Shown piece by piece: positions 43,595 to 51,735 of a stretch of DNA of 64,000 bases. Source of the stretch: Flavobacterium frigoritolerans. GTDB taxonomy: Bacteria; Bacteroidota; Bacteroidia; Flavobacteriales; Flavobacteriaceae. The translations under genes were made by a program, and so were the position numbers. The number at the start of each line of letters is the position of its first letter. Position 1 is the stretch's first letter. The DNA is taken from positions 1-64,000 of the forward strand of contig NZ_JAOZEV010000017.1 in the NCBI RefSeq assembly GCF_025847275.1. The letters are read 5' to 3'. A model generated the notes under the pieces. That model searched no databases. It was not told where the DNA came from and was given only the letters and a program-made list of their open reading frames with translations.

Positions 43595-44047
43595 ATGGAA
43601 ACATATGACTTATATATTATAAACGCAATCAATACTCTTGACCAAAATTCATTAGATATTTATGAGATAAAACAAGAAAAACTGAGTAATAATTCTTTTT
43701 TAGAATCAAAATTAGACTTGAAAAAAGCAAAAGAATTAAAAAATGTATTAAGTAAAAAAAATATATCATCATTAATAGTTCCTATTGAATATAAAGAACC
43801 AAAGATCGATTATTTTGAAGCAAGGAAAATAGCGGAAGAAGAGTATATAATGGTAAAAAATAAAGAAATTAAAAGATATGGAGATTTAAAAGATGCTCCT
43901 AATAATCCTATGTGGTATACTTTTATTGCTGATGATTACAAATTACAAGAAGAAGGCTACGTACCAGGGTATTGGGGGTGTTCCATTGATAAAATTACAG
44001 GAAGAATTGTAGATAAAAAAGAGATTATTTATTACCAATTTCTATAA
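43595..44047 (+). CDS. unknown protein, probable immunity partner of the toxin remnant
   Basis: 150 residues, soluble, beginning METYDLYIINAINTLDQNSL. The middle has YFEARKIAEEEYIMVKNKEIKRYGD and NNPMWYTFIADDYKLQEEGY, then YWGCSIDKITGRIVDKKEI. It starts 5 bp after the end of the toxin remnant, the classic toxin-immunity spacing. No named family recognised. The frame is intact, whereas the toxin is broken, as expected if protection is retained. Confidence 0.6.
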   Translation: METYDLYIINAINTLDQNSLDIYEIKQEKLSNNSFLESKLDLKKAKELKNVLSKKNISSLIVPIEYKEPKIDYFEARKIAEEEYIMVKNKEIKRYGDLKDAPNNPMWYTFIADDYKLQEEGYVPGYWGCSIDKITGRIVDKKEIIYYQFL

Positions 44048-44065
44048 TAGCTAATTAGTAATAGT

Positions 44066-44341
44066 GTGTTAATTTTATTAATTTGTTTTTTAGGTAGTGA
44101 TTTTATTGATGCACATACTCATCAAAGTCATCATGCTAAACAGCACAATCAATTAGGAGACGAAGCATATAATAAACAAACTCGATTAGAAAAAGAACAA
44201 TATGTTAGAGATGAATTAATGAAAAACAAAGAAATTTTAACAGAAAAGCAAATTAATCATGCAGAAGCATATATTAAATCTATCGAAAATGGTCATTGGC
44301 CAGCTACAGATTTGAATACTGGGCTATACATTTTAAAATAA
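44066..44341 (+). CDS. likely toxin C-terminal fragment
   Basis: 91 codons from a GTG. The first nine residues are hydrophobic, then DFIDAHTHQSHHAKQHNQLG and TRLEKEQYVRDELMKNKEILT. The His-rich helical tail resembles a detached toxin tip rather than a whole protein, and it is followed 5 bp later by another small soluble protein gene. Family not recognised; true start uncertain and it may be non-functional. Confidence 0.4.
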   Translation: MLILLICFLGSDFIDAHTHQSHHAKQHNQLGDEAYNKQTRLEKEQYVRDELMKNKEILTEKQINHAEAYIKSIENGHWPATDLNTGLYILK

Positions 44342-44346
44342 AAACT

Positions 44347-44733
44347 ATGAAATTAAGCAAGATACAATTAATAGACAAGATTAATATATTTAAAGAAAAA
44401 TTTCATCTAAAAGGAGGTGAAGTTACAGATTTTAAATTTTATCCTAAAATTGGGAAAGGAGAAAATTATTGGATTGTTACACAGTCATACGAACTATTTG
44501 GAGAAATTGAAAATTTTTTTTACATGATTTCTGACGATACTGGGGTGGTAATACAAACCATGAATGGACATGGTATTAACCCCCACCTAGGAGTTCAAAT
44601 AGAAGATGAAGCCTTAAGAAAAGAATGGGAAGATTTTGATGAAGAAGAATTTAATAAAAAAAATACTTTGCCTAAAGAAAACCCAAAATCAGATAAACCC
44701 AAAGGAGATTGGTCTGTTTTGATTAGAAGGTAA
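44347..44733 (+). CDS. unknown small protein, candidate immunity gene
   Basis: 128 residues from ATG 44347 (MKLSKIQLIDKINIFKEKFHLKG); a longer frame from 44296 overlaps the previous gene and is less likely. Contains TDFKFYPKIGKGENYWIVTQ, MISDDTGVVIQTMNGHGIN and an acidic tail DFDEEEFNKKN. No family recognised. Pairing with the fragment just upstream suggests an immunity role. Confidence 0.55.
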   Translation: MKLSKIQLIDKINIFKEKFHLKGGEVTDFKFYPKIGKGENYWIVTQSYELFGEIENFFYMISDDTGVVIQTMNGHGINPHLGVQIEDEALRKEWEDFDEEEFNKKNTLPKENPKSDKPKGDWSVLIRR

Positions 44734-44793
44734 TATGGTTTTCTATAATTTTTTATATATTCGTATTTTAATTTTGCAAATAAATTCTTACTC

Positions 44794-45390
44794 ATGGAAG
44801 TGTCTCAGGATAATATCAAGATTGCCAAGTTTGTTGCTGGTTCAATAGGATTTGAACCCCATGTTTATCCATATTGGGATGACAGTAAGGAGAAATCTAT
44901 AGATATTTTAAGTTTAGTAGATCCCATTAATAAAAATGTTAGATTTTACTCATCAATTGGAGTCTCAGATTATCCTAATAAAATTGAAATTAAAAATGAT
45001 GAGGTAATAAACATTCCGATTGAAATTTTAATAAGTGGATATTCTAAATTTGATAAAATTGCTAATATTTTATCTACTTGTTGTTTTTATATTATTAAAG
45101 ATAAATGGTCTTGTCAGCCTAATGATGTTTATAAGAATATCATTGATTTATATTACCCTAAAAAAGAGATGAAACACATTATGTTTAATGCTCCTTTTCT
45201 TTGGGAAGATAAATTAGTTCCATTAAAATTAGATTCCAAGCAAGTACATTTTTTATTTGCAATTCCAATATCAGATAATGAATTAGAATATAAAAATAAA
45301 AATGGAGCAAAAGCTTTAATAGCTTTATTTCAATCAAAGAATGTAGATGTTTTTGATATAGAAAGAAATTCGGTAGAGTTTCTTACTTAG
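44794..45390 (+). CDS. suppressor-of-fused (SUFU) family immunity protein
   Basis: 198 residues with the SUFU-domain layout: HVYPYWDDSKEKSIDILSLVDPINKNVRFYSSIGVSDYP near the N-terminus, IEILISGYSKFDKIANILST in the middle, and FNAPFLWEDKLVPLKLDSKQVHFLFAIPISDNEL near 130-170. Bacterial SUFU proteins are recognised immunity proteins of polymorphic toxin systems. No toxin is adjacent, so it is an orphan defence gene. Last gene of the rightward island. Confidence 0.8.
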   Translation: MEVSQDNIKIAKFVAGSIGFEPHVYPYWDDSKEKSIDILSLVDPINKNVRFYSSIGVSDYPNKIEIKNDEVINIPIEILISGYSKFDKIANILSTCCFYIIKDKWSCQPNDVYKNIIDLYYPKKEMKHIMFNAPFLWEDKLVPLKLDSKQVHFLFAIPISDNELEYKNKNGAKALIALFQSKNVDVFDIERNSVEFLT

Positions 45391-45516
45391 TTTTTTTCTA
45401 TAAAGGAAAGAGTATTAGCTTCAATGATATTTAATCTCTGTGTTACCTTTTTTAGTTTTAGAACTTAAAAATTTGTAAAATAAACTTAGTCTAAGTCTCT
45501 TTTAACAAAATAAAAT

Positions 45517-45536
45517 AAGAGCAATCAATTCTTGTT
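45517..45536. repeat. right copy of a 20-bp direct repeat flanking the VgrG island
   Basis: Identical to 36078-36097 over 20 bp (AAGAGCAATC ... AATTCTTGTT). It lies between the SUFU gene and the end of the GNAT gene, 9.4 kb from the left copy. Confidence 0.6.
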
Positions 45537-45539
45537 ATT

Positions 45540-46181
45540 TTATTCAAGGATAACAGCAGATGTATAAAGGCTATAAATTTCCCATCCTAAAGATTGATAT
45601 AGTGATTTGCCTTCTTCTGTAGCAACAAGAAAATTGTTATGAACGTCATTGGCTAATGCAATTTTTTCAAGTTCTTTCATCAGGAAAGTAGCAAGACCAT
45701 TTCTTCTATGATTAGCTTCGGTTGAGATTCTATCATAAACAGCAAAATCATCAACAAGAACAACTCGGCCTATAGAAGCCAGCTCGCCATCTTTGGTAAC
45801 AATTCGAACGACAAAGGTAGTATTGTAGTTCTCAAATTCAAGTTTATAATAATCACTTAAACAACCACTAGGAAAACTCATTTGATTATAAGCCGACATC
45901 ATATAAGCTTGAGGCTGAATCACCCATTTTTTTGGTAATATATCTTTTAATTCGTCAGCAGAAGTACAAACCTTTAAATAGATCCAAGGTTGGTCAATAG
46001 ATTTTGATAATTGAATATAATCATCATTAGGTTCAGAAAAAACATAGCGTTTTTTCTGATTTTCGTAACCTACATCTATCATATAACCAGATTTATATTT
46101 AAGAGGCAAAGGTAATTCTCTTGATAAAGCCCAACCTTTTAGCCATTTTTCTAGAATATTAAGAGGAACACTTTTTTTCAT
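45540..46181 (-). CDS. GNAT-family N-acetyltransferase
   Basis: 213 residues with a C-terminal acetyl-CoA-binding fold: DDFAVYDRISTEANHRRNGLATFLMKELEKIAL near 140-172 (RRNGLA is the pyrophosphate-binding Q/RxxGxA-type motif) and LYQSLGWEIYS near the end. The N-terminal 110 residues are family-specific. The acceptor cannot be predicted. It is separated from the pentose phosphate genes by 412 bp (46182-46593) that contain only a strong terminator at 46485-46526. Confidence 0.85.
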   Translation of the reverse strand: MKKSVPLNILEKWLKGWALSRELPLPLKYKSGYMIDVGYENQKKRYVFSEPNDDYIQLSKSIDQPWIYLKVCTSADELKDILPKKWVIQPQAYMMSAYNQMSFPSGCLSDYYKLEFENYNTTFVVRIVTKDGELASIGRVVLVDDFAVYDRISTEANHRRNGLATFLMKELEKIALANDVHNNFLVATEEGKSLYQSLGWEIYSLYTSAVILE

Positions 46182-46484
46182 CGCACTATGAAGTTAATGT
46201 TGTAAACGGAAGGTAAGGTAAAAATTATATATTAGATTGATACGCATATTTCATTTAAATTAGTAGTTGTAAGAGAGCCACAATAGTATTGGAAAAAAAA
46301 TAATTCGGAAAACAATTGTCCGTACTTCAGGGGTTTGCTTTTGTTTGAAAAGAAAGTCAAAGAGCTGTTTTAGGAGGACAAACATATCCTATCTGTCTAG
46401 GTATTTATCGTATTATCAAGAAGCTTTATGATTGTCTTTTATTATGTAGGCGATTATACTCTTAATTAAGATCTATATAAAAAT

Positions 46485-46526
46485 AAAAAGTGGCAGTTTC
46501 ACACTTATGAAACTGCCACTTTTTTT
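46485..46526. terminator. strong bidirectional terminator after pgl
   Basis: AAAAAGTGGCAGTTTCA (46485-46501) pairs with TGAAACTGCCACTTTTT (from 46508) over 17 bp with a 6-nt loop and A/T tails on both sides. It ends the gnd-zwf-pgl transcript 68 bp after the pgl stop. Confidence 0.9.
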
Positions 46527-46593
46527 ATGAAGTAAATTTTAAAAAATATACTATCTAATTCTATTTTTTTTACAAAATAGCTTCAGTTTCCCG

Positions 46594-47313
46594 TTAGGCG
46601 TTTAGCCCAGCAGCACTATTATCTACTAAAAATAATAATTCACCCGAAACTGGTTTAATTAACTGCATTGGGTAGGTATTAGGATTATAATCTCCGTATA
46701 ATACTTCTTTCAGTGCATGAGTCTTTTTTTGACCAAAAGCAACTACGATTATCTTCTCTGCTTTATTTATTAAAGGAGCAGTTAAAGTAATACGATGCAT
46801 ATTTTGTGATTCTAATCGGTAGGCTGCTACCCATTTTGTTTGTTCCTGAAGCACTGCTTCACCTGGAAAAAGAGAGGCAGTATGTCCGTCGTCTCCAAGA
46901 CCTAGCAAAATAAGATCAAATTTTCCGTCAGCACCTAAAACAGTTCTAATAGATTGCTCATATTCAACTGCATAATCTTCGGGCGAAACCCCATCTTTAT
47001 ACATCGGGAATACATTGTTCTCAGGGATTGGTACATGACTTAAAAGGGTATCAAAAGACATTTTTGCATTACTGAGATCGTTTTCAAGAGGTACCCAGCG
47101 CTCATCACCCCAAAATATATAAACTTTATTCCAGTCTATCTTGGTTTTGTATTCGGGAGAAGCTAATAGTTTGTACATACCTGCTGGAGATGAACCTCCT
47201 GTAAGTACGGCTGTAAAGCTTCCTTTTTCGAGTATTGCTTTTTTTGCAGCTGCTACAAAAAGGTCAGCAGCTTTACTATTTATTCCTGCTATAGTATTAT
47301 ATACTTGTATCAT
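46594..47313 (-). CDS. pgl: 6-phosphogluconolactonase
   Basis: Hydrolyses 6-phosphoglucono-delta-lactone to 6-phosphogluconate in the cytoplasm (EC 3.1.1.31). The 239 residues show LTGGSSPAGMYKLLAS near 38, FWGDERWVPLENDLSNAKMSF near 68 and LGLGDDGHTASLFPG near 135, all conserved in the SOL/DevB lactonase family. It starts 11 bp after the zwf stop and is the third gene of the oxidative pentose phosphate operon. Nothing unusual. Confidence 0.95.
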   Translation of the reverse strand: MIQVYNTIAGINSKAADLFVAAAKKAILEKGSFTAVLTGGSSPAGMYKLLASPEYKTKIDWNKVYIFWGDERWVPLENDLSNAKMSFDTLLSHVPIPENNVFPMYKDGVSPEDYAVEYEQSIRTVLGADGKFDLILLGLGDDGHTASLFPGEAVLQEQTKWVAAYRLESQNMHRITLTAPLINKAEKIIVVAFGQKKTHALKEVLYGDYNPNTYPMQLIKPVSGELLFLVDNSAAGLNA

Positions 47314-47324
47314 TTTAAACTTTT

Positions 47325-48833
47325 TTATTTCACAATATTTTGCGTGTTAGCAACCCAAGCGTGTCCTTGGCGGGCAAGTAATTCATCTGCAGCTTCAGGT
47401 CCCCAGCTTCCAGCTTTATAATTAGGAAAATCAGTTGGTGCATTATTTTTCCATACTTCCTGAATTGTATCAATTGCATCCCATGCCTGTTCAACCTGAT
47501 CCCAACGCATAAATAGAGTAGGATCTCCTGCTAAAGCATCAGAGAGTAGTGTTTCATAAGCCTCTGGTGACATTGTAGAACATTGAAAATAATCAAAAAT
47601 CATTTCTGCAGGTTGTAAAGAAAGAGATAAGCCCGGTTTTTTAGTCATAAACTGTAACTTAATATCCATTGCAGGTTGAATATTTATGATAAGCCTGTTA
47701 GGTGTCATTCCTTGATTGTCATATGAAAATGAGGAATGGGGTACAGGTTTAAATTGGATGATAATAGAAGATTGTTTTTCTTGCATTCTTTTTCCTGTAC
47801 GCAAATAAAAAGGAACACCCTGCCATCTCCAGTTATCAAGATAAATTTTCATTGCCACATAGGTTTCTGTATTCGAGTCTGGTGCTATCCCTTTATCATT
47901 TCGGTAGGAAGGAACAGGCTTGTCTTTTATAAAGCCTTCATCATATTGACCTCTAACGGTGTAATGATTTACCTCATCTGGTTTTATGCGTCGAATAGAT
48001 TTTAGTACATCTGCTTTACGGTTTCGTATGTCATCTGCTCCTAATGAAGCAGGAGCTTCCATTGCAGTCATACATAAAATTTGCAGCAAATGATTTTGTA
48101 TCATATCTTTTAAAGCACCAACTCCTTCATAAAAACCACCGCGTTCTTCAACACCCACTTCTTCTGCTACAGTAATCTGAACAAAATCAATGAAGTTACG
48201 ACTCCATAATGGCTCAAACATAGAATTTCCAAAACGAAACGCAAGTATATTCTGAACCGTTTCTTTACCTAGATAATGATCAATACGGTAAATTTGTTCT
48301 TCTTTAAAAGTTTGTGATAGCATTTCATTAAGATCAATCGCAGAGCTTTTATCATAGCCAAAAGGTTTTTCGATAATGATACGATCTTGTTTGGCATTGG
48401 CTGCTAAACGTAACTTTTTCATGTTACCAGAGATTGTTGCTATAAATGAAGGAGCTATAGAAAGGTAAAAAAGTCTATTGGCACGCGCACCAAAAGTTCG
48501 ATCAATACTATTTAACTTCGAATCTAATTCTTGGTATGATTCTTCCTTGTCAATATCGTGCCTCAAATAGGTTATATGGGAAATGAATTTCTGAGTTTCT
48601 TCGTTAGAAAGTGCTGCTTTTCTTGAAAAACTATTTAAGTTTTCTATTACATAACTGTGAAATTCTTCATCGCTTTTCTCAGCTCTTCCTAAGGCAATAA
48701 TCTGAAATTTTTCAGGCATACGGCCATCGAGAAATAGATTTTGGAATGCTGGAAAAAGCTTTCTTTTTGCTAAGTCACCAGATGATCCAAAAATGACAAT
48801 TATAGTTGGATCAGTATTTTTAACATTATTCAT
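47325..48833 (-). CDS. zwf: glucose-6-phosphate 1-dehydrogenase
   Basis: First enzyme of the oxidative pentose phosphate pathway (EC 1.1.1.49), making NAD(P)H. In 502 residues: nucleotide motif VIFGSSGDLAKRKLFPAF near 14, IIEKPFGYD near 152, and the active-site block RIDHYLGKETVQNIL near 181. 20 bp lie between gnd stop and zwf start, and 11 bp between zwf and pgl, so the three enzymes are made together and act in sequence with gnd. NADP versus NAD preference cannot be fixed by eye. Confidence 0.96.
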   Translation of the reverse strand: MNNVKNTDPTIIVIFGSSGDLAKRKLFPAFQNLFLDGRMPEKFQIIALGRAEKSDEEFHSYVIENLNSFSRKAALSNEETQKFISHITYLRHDIDKEESYQELDSKLNSIDRTFGARANRLFYLSIAPSFIATISGNMKKLRLAANAKQDRIIIEKPFGYDKSSAIDLNEMLSQTFKEEQIYRIDHYLGKETVQNILAFRFGNSMFEPLWSRNFIDFVQITVAEEVGVEERGGFYEGVGALKDMIQNHLLQILCMTAMEAPASLGADDIRNRKADVLKSIRRIKPDEVNHYTVRGQYDEGFIKDKPVPSYRNDKGIAPDSNTETYVAMKIYLDNWRWQGVPFYLRTGKRMQEKQSSIIIQFKPVPHSSFSYDNQGMTPNRLIINIQPAMDIKLQFMTKKPGLSLSLQPAEMIFDYFQCSTMSPEAYETLLSDALAGDPTLFMRWDQVEQAWDAIDTIQEVWKNNAPTDFPNYKAGSWGPEAADELLARQGHAWVANTQNIVK

Positions 48834-48853
48834 TGTTTTTCACTTAAAGTTTC

Positions 48854-50260
48854 TTAATCATTCCATTGGGTATGAAAAGTGCCTGGTAGATCAGTACGTT
48901 CGTAGGTATGTGCTCCAAAATAATCGCGCTGTGCCTGAATTAGGTTTGTTGGAAGTTTTTCGGATCTGTAAGCATCAAAATAGGCTAATGAGTTCATAAG
49001 CCCAGCCACAGGTAATCCTTTTTGTACAGCAAATTGAATAACTTCTCTAATGCCAGTTTGAGTTTCATTGAATTTTTTTGCGATATCAGAATCTAAAAGT
49101 ATGTTTGGCAGATTGGCATCTTTAGCAAATGCTTTTCTAAAATCTTCAAGAACATCTGCACGGATGATACAACCTCCACGCCAAATTTTTGTAACAGTTT
49201 CTAAATTTAACTCATAGTTATATTCCTTAGATGCAGTTCTAAGCTGTGCTAGTCCTTGAGCATAAGTAATTAGGATAGAAAAGTATAATGCATCTTTTAG
49301 AGCACTAATAGCTTCGGGTGCGTTTACAGTAGCTTGTTTGTCATTCCAAACTAATTTAGTAGCAGCCTCAATTCTTTCAGGCTTACTTTTTGACATATCA
49401 CGCATAAAAACTGCTGCATCAATGGTAGGGACTGGTACTTGCAGATCCATAGCATTTTGAGAAGTCCATTTTCCTGTTCCTTTAGATTTTGCCCAATCAG
49501 ATATCAGGTTAATCAATCTCACTCCATTTGGCTCTTTTACTTTAAGGATAGCAGCTGTAATTTCGATTAAGAACGACTTAAGATCGGTTTGATTCCATTC
49601 TTCAAAAGTTTTTTCTATCGTATCTTCATCCAGATTATAACCGCGTTTCATCAGGTCATAAATTTCAGAAATAAGTTGCATGATTCCGTACTCAATTCCG
49701 TTGTGAACCATTTTTACATAGTTACCTGCTGAACCATTTCCTAAATATTCTACACATGGTTCACCATCTACTTTGGCAGCTATAGCTTCAAATATAGGGC
49801 GAAGTCTCTCGTAAGCTTTTTTATCACCTCCCGGCATCATACTAGGACCAAATCTGGCTCCTTGTTCTCCTCCGGAAATCCCCATACCAAAGAAATGAAT
49901 TCCTTTAGCAGATAATTCAAGGAATCGTCTATCAGTATCAGTGAAGTAAGTATTACCACCATCTATTATAATATCTCCTTCATCCAGATGTGGCAAAAGG
50001 CTTTGAATAGCACTATCTACAGGTTTACCAGCAGGTACCAAAAGCATAATTGCTCTTGGACGTTTGATAAGTTCTACAAAATGTTTAACGTCAGTTGTTG
50101 CTTCTAATGTATGTTCTGAATCAGCCTCCTGTTGTAAAGAATTGACTTTTTCTGTATCTAAATCTAAACCTGCTGCAGCAAATTTATGGCTGGCAATGTT
50201 TAAAAGTAGGTTACGACCCATTACGCCGAGTCCGACAATGCCAAAATCAAATGTGTTCAT
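48854..50260 (-). CDS. gnd: 6-phosphogluconate dehydrogenase (decarboxylating)
   Basis: Oxidises 6-phosphogluconate to ribulose-5-phosphate and CO2 (EC 1.1.1.44). The 468-residue long form has GLGVMGRNLLLNIASHKF near 9, the substrate motif GISGGEQGARFGPSMMPGG near 128, and KMVHNGIEYG near 183 with the catalytic Lys. First gene of the gnd-zwf-pgl operon. The 375-bp upstream gap (50261-50635) contains an 11-bp inverted repeat at 50366-50393 and is otherwise AT-rich without a gene. Confidence 0.96.
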   Translation of the reverse strand: MNTFDFGIVGLGVMGRNLLLNIASHKFAAAGLDLDTEKVNSLQQEADSEHTLEATTDVKHFVELIKRPRAIMLLVPAGKPVDSAIQSLLPHLDEGDIIIDGGNTYFTDTDRRFLELSAKGIHFFGMGISGGEQGARFGPSMMPGGDKKAYERLRPIFEAIAAKVDGEPCVEYLGNGSAGNYVKMVHNGIEYGIMQLISEIYDLMKRGYNLDEDTIEKTFEEWNQTDLKSFLIEITAAILKVKEPNGVRLINLISDWAKSKGTGKWTSQNAMDLQVPVPTIDAAVFMRDMSKSKPERIEAATKLVWNDKQATVNAPEAISALKDALYFSILITYAQGLAQLRTASKEYNYELNLETVTKIWRGGCIIRADVLEDFRKAFAKDANLPNILLDSDIAKKFNETQTGIREVIQFAVQKGLPVAGLMNSLAYFDAYRSEKLPTNLIQAQRDYFGAHTYERTDLPGTFHTQWND

Positions 50261-50365
50261 AGTTTTTTAAATTAACTAAGTTATTAGTGAGTTTTTATTT
50301 GTAATGCATTGAAATAATGAGTAGTTATGCTGTTTTTTTAATGCGTTACAAAAGTCCGAATTCTA

Positions 50366-50393
50366 TTTGGATGACAGTTTTTTGTCATCCAAA
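50366..50393. promoter_or_regulatory. 11-bp inverted repeat upstream of gnd
   Basis: TTTGGATGACA (50366-50376) and TGTCATCCAAA (50383-50393) are perfect inverted arms with a 6-nt loop. On the gnd strand a weak -7-like GACTTTTG lies about 20 bp further on, so the palindrome would sit over the -33 region. Operator or terminator of upstream reading are both possible. Confidence 0.45.
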
Positions 50394-50635
50394 AACGGTT
50401 GCGCTAAGTTAAATAAAAAGGTTGGAATACTATAGAATAAACTAGTTGATCTATTGTATTGGCTCAGCCGCATTTAAGAATCGTACTTATCGATAGGGAT
50501 TTAAAAAGCTAAAAAATAAGAATATTAAATGGCATTGTTATTTTAGAACAGCTATTTAGATGTTACTTATGTAGTTTATGTTAATTGAATTTAAACGTAT
50601 CAATTGGACTTTTTGTTCTGACAAATTAGTAGGTT

Positions 50636-51046
50636 TTAATCAAAGTTGAAAAAGAAATAAACTACAGCTGCCCATTCTTTGCTCACACCTCTTGCATAGC
50701 CAATTGTGCTATGGTTGCTGTTTTCGACAGTTCCGTCATTTTTAATATAGCCAATAGTTGAATGATTGCTATTCTCCACCGTTCCGTTGCTTTTTACGTA
50801 GCCTACAGTAGAATGGTTACTGTTTTCGATAGTTCCATTACTTTTTATATATCCGATTGTGCTGTGATTGCGGTTTTCAATAGTGCCATTATTTTTGATA
50901 TAACCTACTGTAGAATGATTTCTGTTCTCAATAGTACCATCTGTTTTAATATAGCCAACTGTGCTGTGGTTTCCTGATTCTATGGTTTGGGCTTGTGCAA
51001 TTGAAATACTTCCTAGTACTAAAATAATAAACAGTAATTTTTTCAT
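50636..51046 (-). CDS. secreted protein of six 17-residue repeats
   Basis: 136 residues: signal peptide (1-19, ISIAQAQ) then six tandem 17-residue units of pattern xENxNHSTxGYIKxxGT, the last one degenerate (NHSTIGYARGVSKEW), and a hydrophobic end VVYFFFNFD. Each unit keeps NHST, GY and GT, so the fold is probably a short beta-solenoid or propeller-like stack outside the cytoplasm. At DNA level the repeats are 51 bp and have diverged in third positions, so they are old and selected. Function unknown; no named family recognised. The gap to the next gene (51047-51347) holds that gene's terminator at 51263-51294. Confidence 0.75.
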   Translation of the reverse strand: MKKLLFIILVLGSISIAQAQTIESGNHSTVGYIKTDGTIENRNHSTVGYIKNNGTIENRNHSTIGYIKSNGTIENSNHSTVGYVKSNGTVENSNHSTIGYIKNDGTVENSNHSTIGYARGVSKEWAAVVYFFFNFD

Positions 51047-51262
51047 TTTGTATGTTTTAAGGTTTTAATGATGAGGTTTTTTATTGTAAGCTTGTACAAT
51101 TTTTATACCTTTTTAAAAGCCATGCTTTATGTTCGATAAACTCAAATGACTATTAAAAGAATGTAGTAATATCAACTAACATAAATATATACATTTTGAT
51201 GTGTAAAGTATTTATTGGTACTTTATTTATTATTTGGTTATTGTAACTTTCTGATATAAAAA

Positions 51263-51294
51263 ATAAAGTCCCCAGTAAACACTGAGGACTTTAT
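51263..51294 (-). terminator. terminator of the HMA chaperone gene
   Basis: ATAAAGTCC-c-CAGT pairs with ACTG-a-GGACTTTAT around AAAC (51263-51294); read leftward it is followed by TTTTTTATAT. It lies 53 bp past the chaperone stop. Confidence 0.8.
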
Positions 51295-51347
51295 ATATAA
51301 ATGGGGGAGTTATTCAATACAATCTAGTACTATATTTTTAAGAATAT

Positions 51348-51584
51348 CTATTCTACTTTTAGGGCATATGGCTCTATTTTAAAACCTGCTTTCAGTACCG
51401 TTTCTATAATTTCCTGTTCAGTAATTCCCTCTGATTTTACAGTAAGTACTTTGTCTCTGCCAGTAGTATCGACGTCCCAATGGCAAATACCCTCAGCATC
51501 ATCAAGAAAAGGAGTTACTTTTGTTACACATGAACTGCAATTAATGTTTGTCTTGAAATGTAGGTTTTGATTATTGTTTTCCAT
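51348..51584 (-). CDS. small HMA-domain copper chaperone
   Basis: 78-residue ferredoxin-like heavy-metal-associated domain with the metal-binding CxxC as NINCSSCVTKV near residue 16, and the usual beta-alpha-beta pattern (VLTVKSEGITEQEIIETVLKAGF). Likely carries Cu(I) in the cytoplasm to CopA. It is monocistronic: its own terminator lies downstream and a 64-bp promoter element shared with copA and the RND operon lies upstream (51620-51683). Metal identity is inferred from the CopA link. Confidence 0.85.
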   Translation of the reverse strand: MENNNQNLHFKTNINCSSCVTKVTPFLDDAEGICHWDVDTTGRDKVLTVKSEGITEQEIIETVLKAGFKIEPYALKVE

Positions 51585-51619
51585 TTTATTATAAAAAATT
51601 ATTTGTTAATTGATTAGGG

Positions 51620-51683
51620 CAAAGTTGGGCAATCAGCACTATATTTTATTGCGCTATTCTCTGTTTTATTTGTAATATTTACT
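51620..51683 (-). promoter_or_regulatory. shared metal-regulon promoter element, HMA chaperone copy
   Basis: Read leftward it starts AGTAAATATTACAAATAAAA, has CGCAATAAAA at positions 31-40 and ends in CCCAACTTTG, a -7-like element. The copA copy (60793-60857) has the same three blocks at the same spacing. No good TTTG is present at -33, typical of activator-dependent promoters. Confidence 0.7.
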
Positions 51684-51735
51684 GTAATGTTTTTATTTGC
51701 ACTAAGTGAGGCTTTAGCCAATTATAATGGCTGAA

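Noticed and set aside
50636..51046. Six 51-bp units considered as a CRISPR-like or satellite array
   Set aside because: The units are contiguous, in frame, lack unique spacers and encode a signal-peptide-bearing repeat protein.
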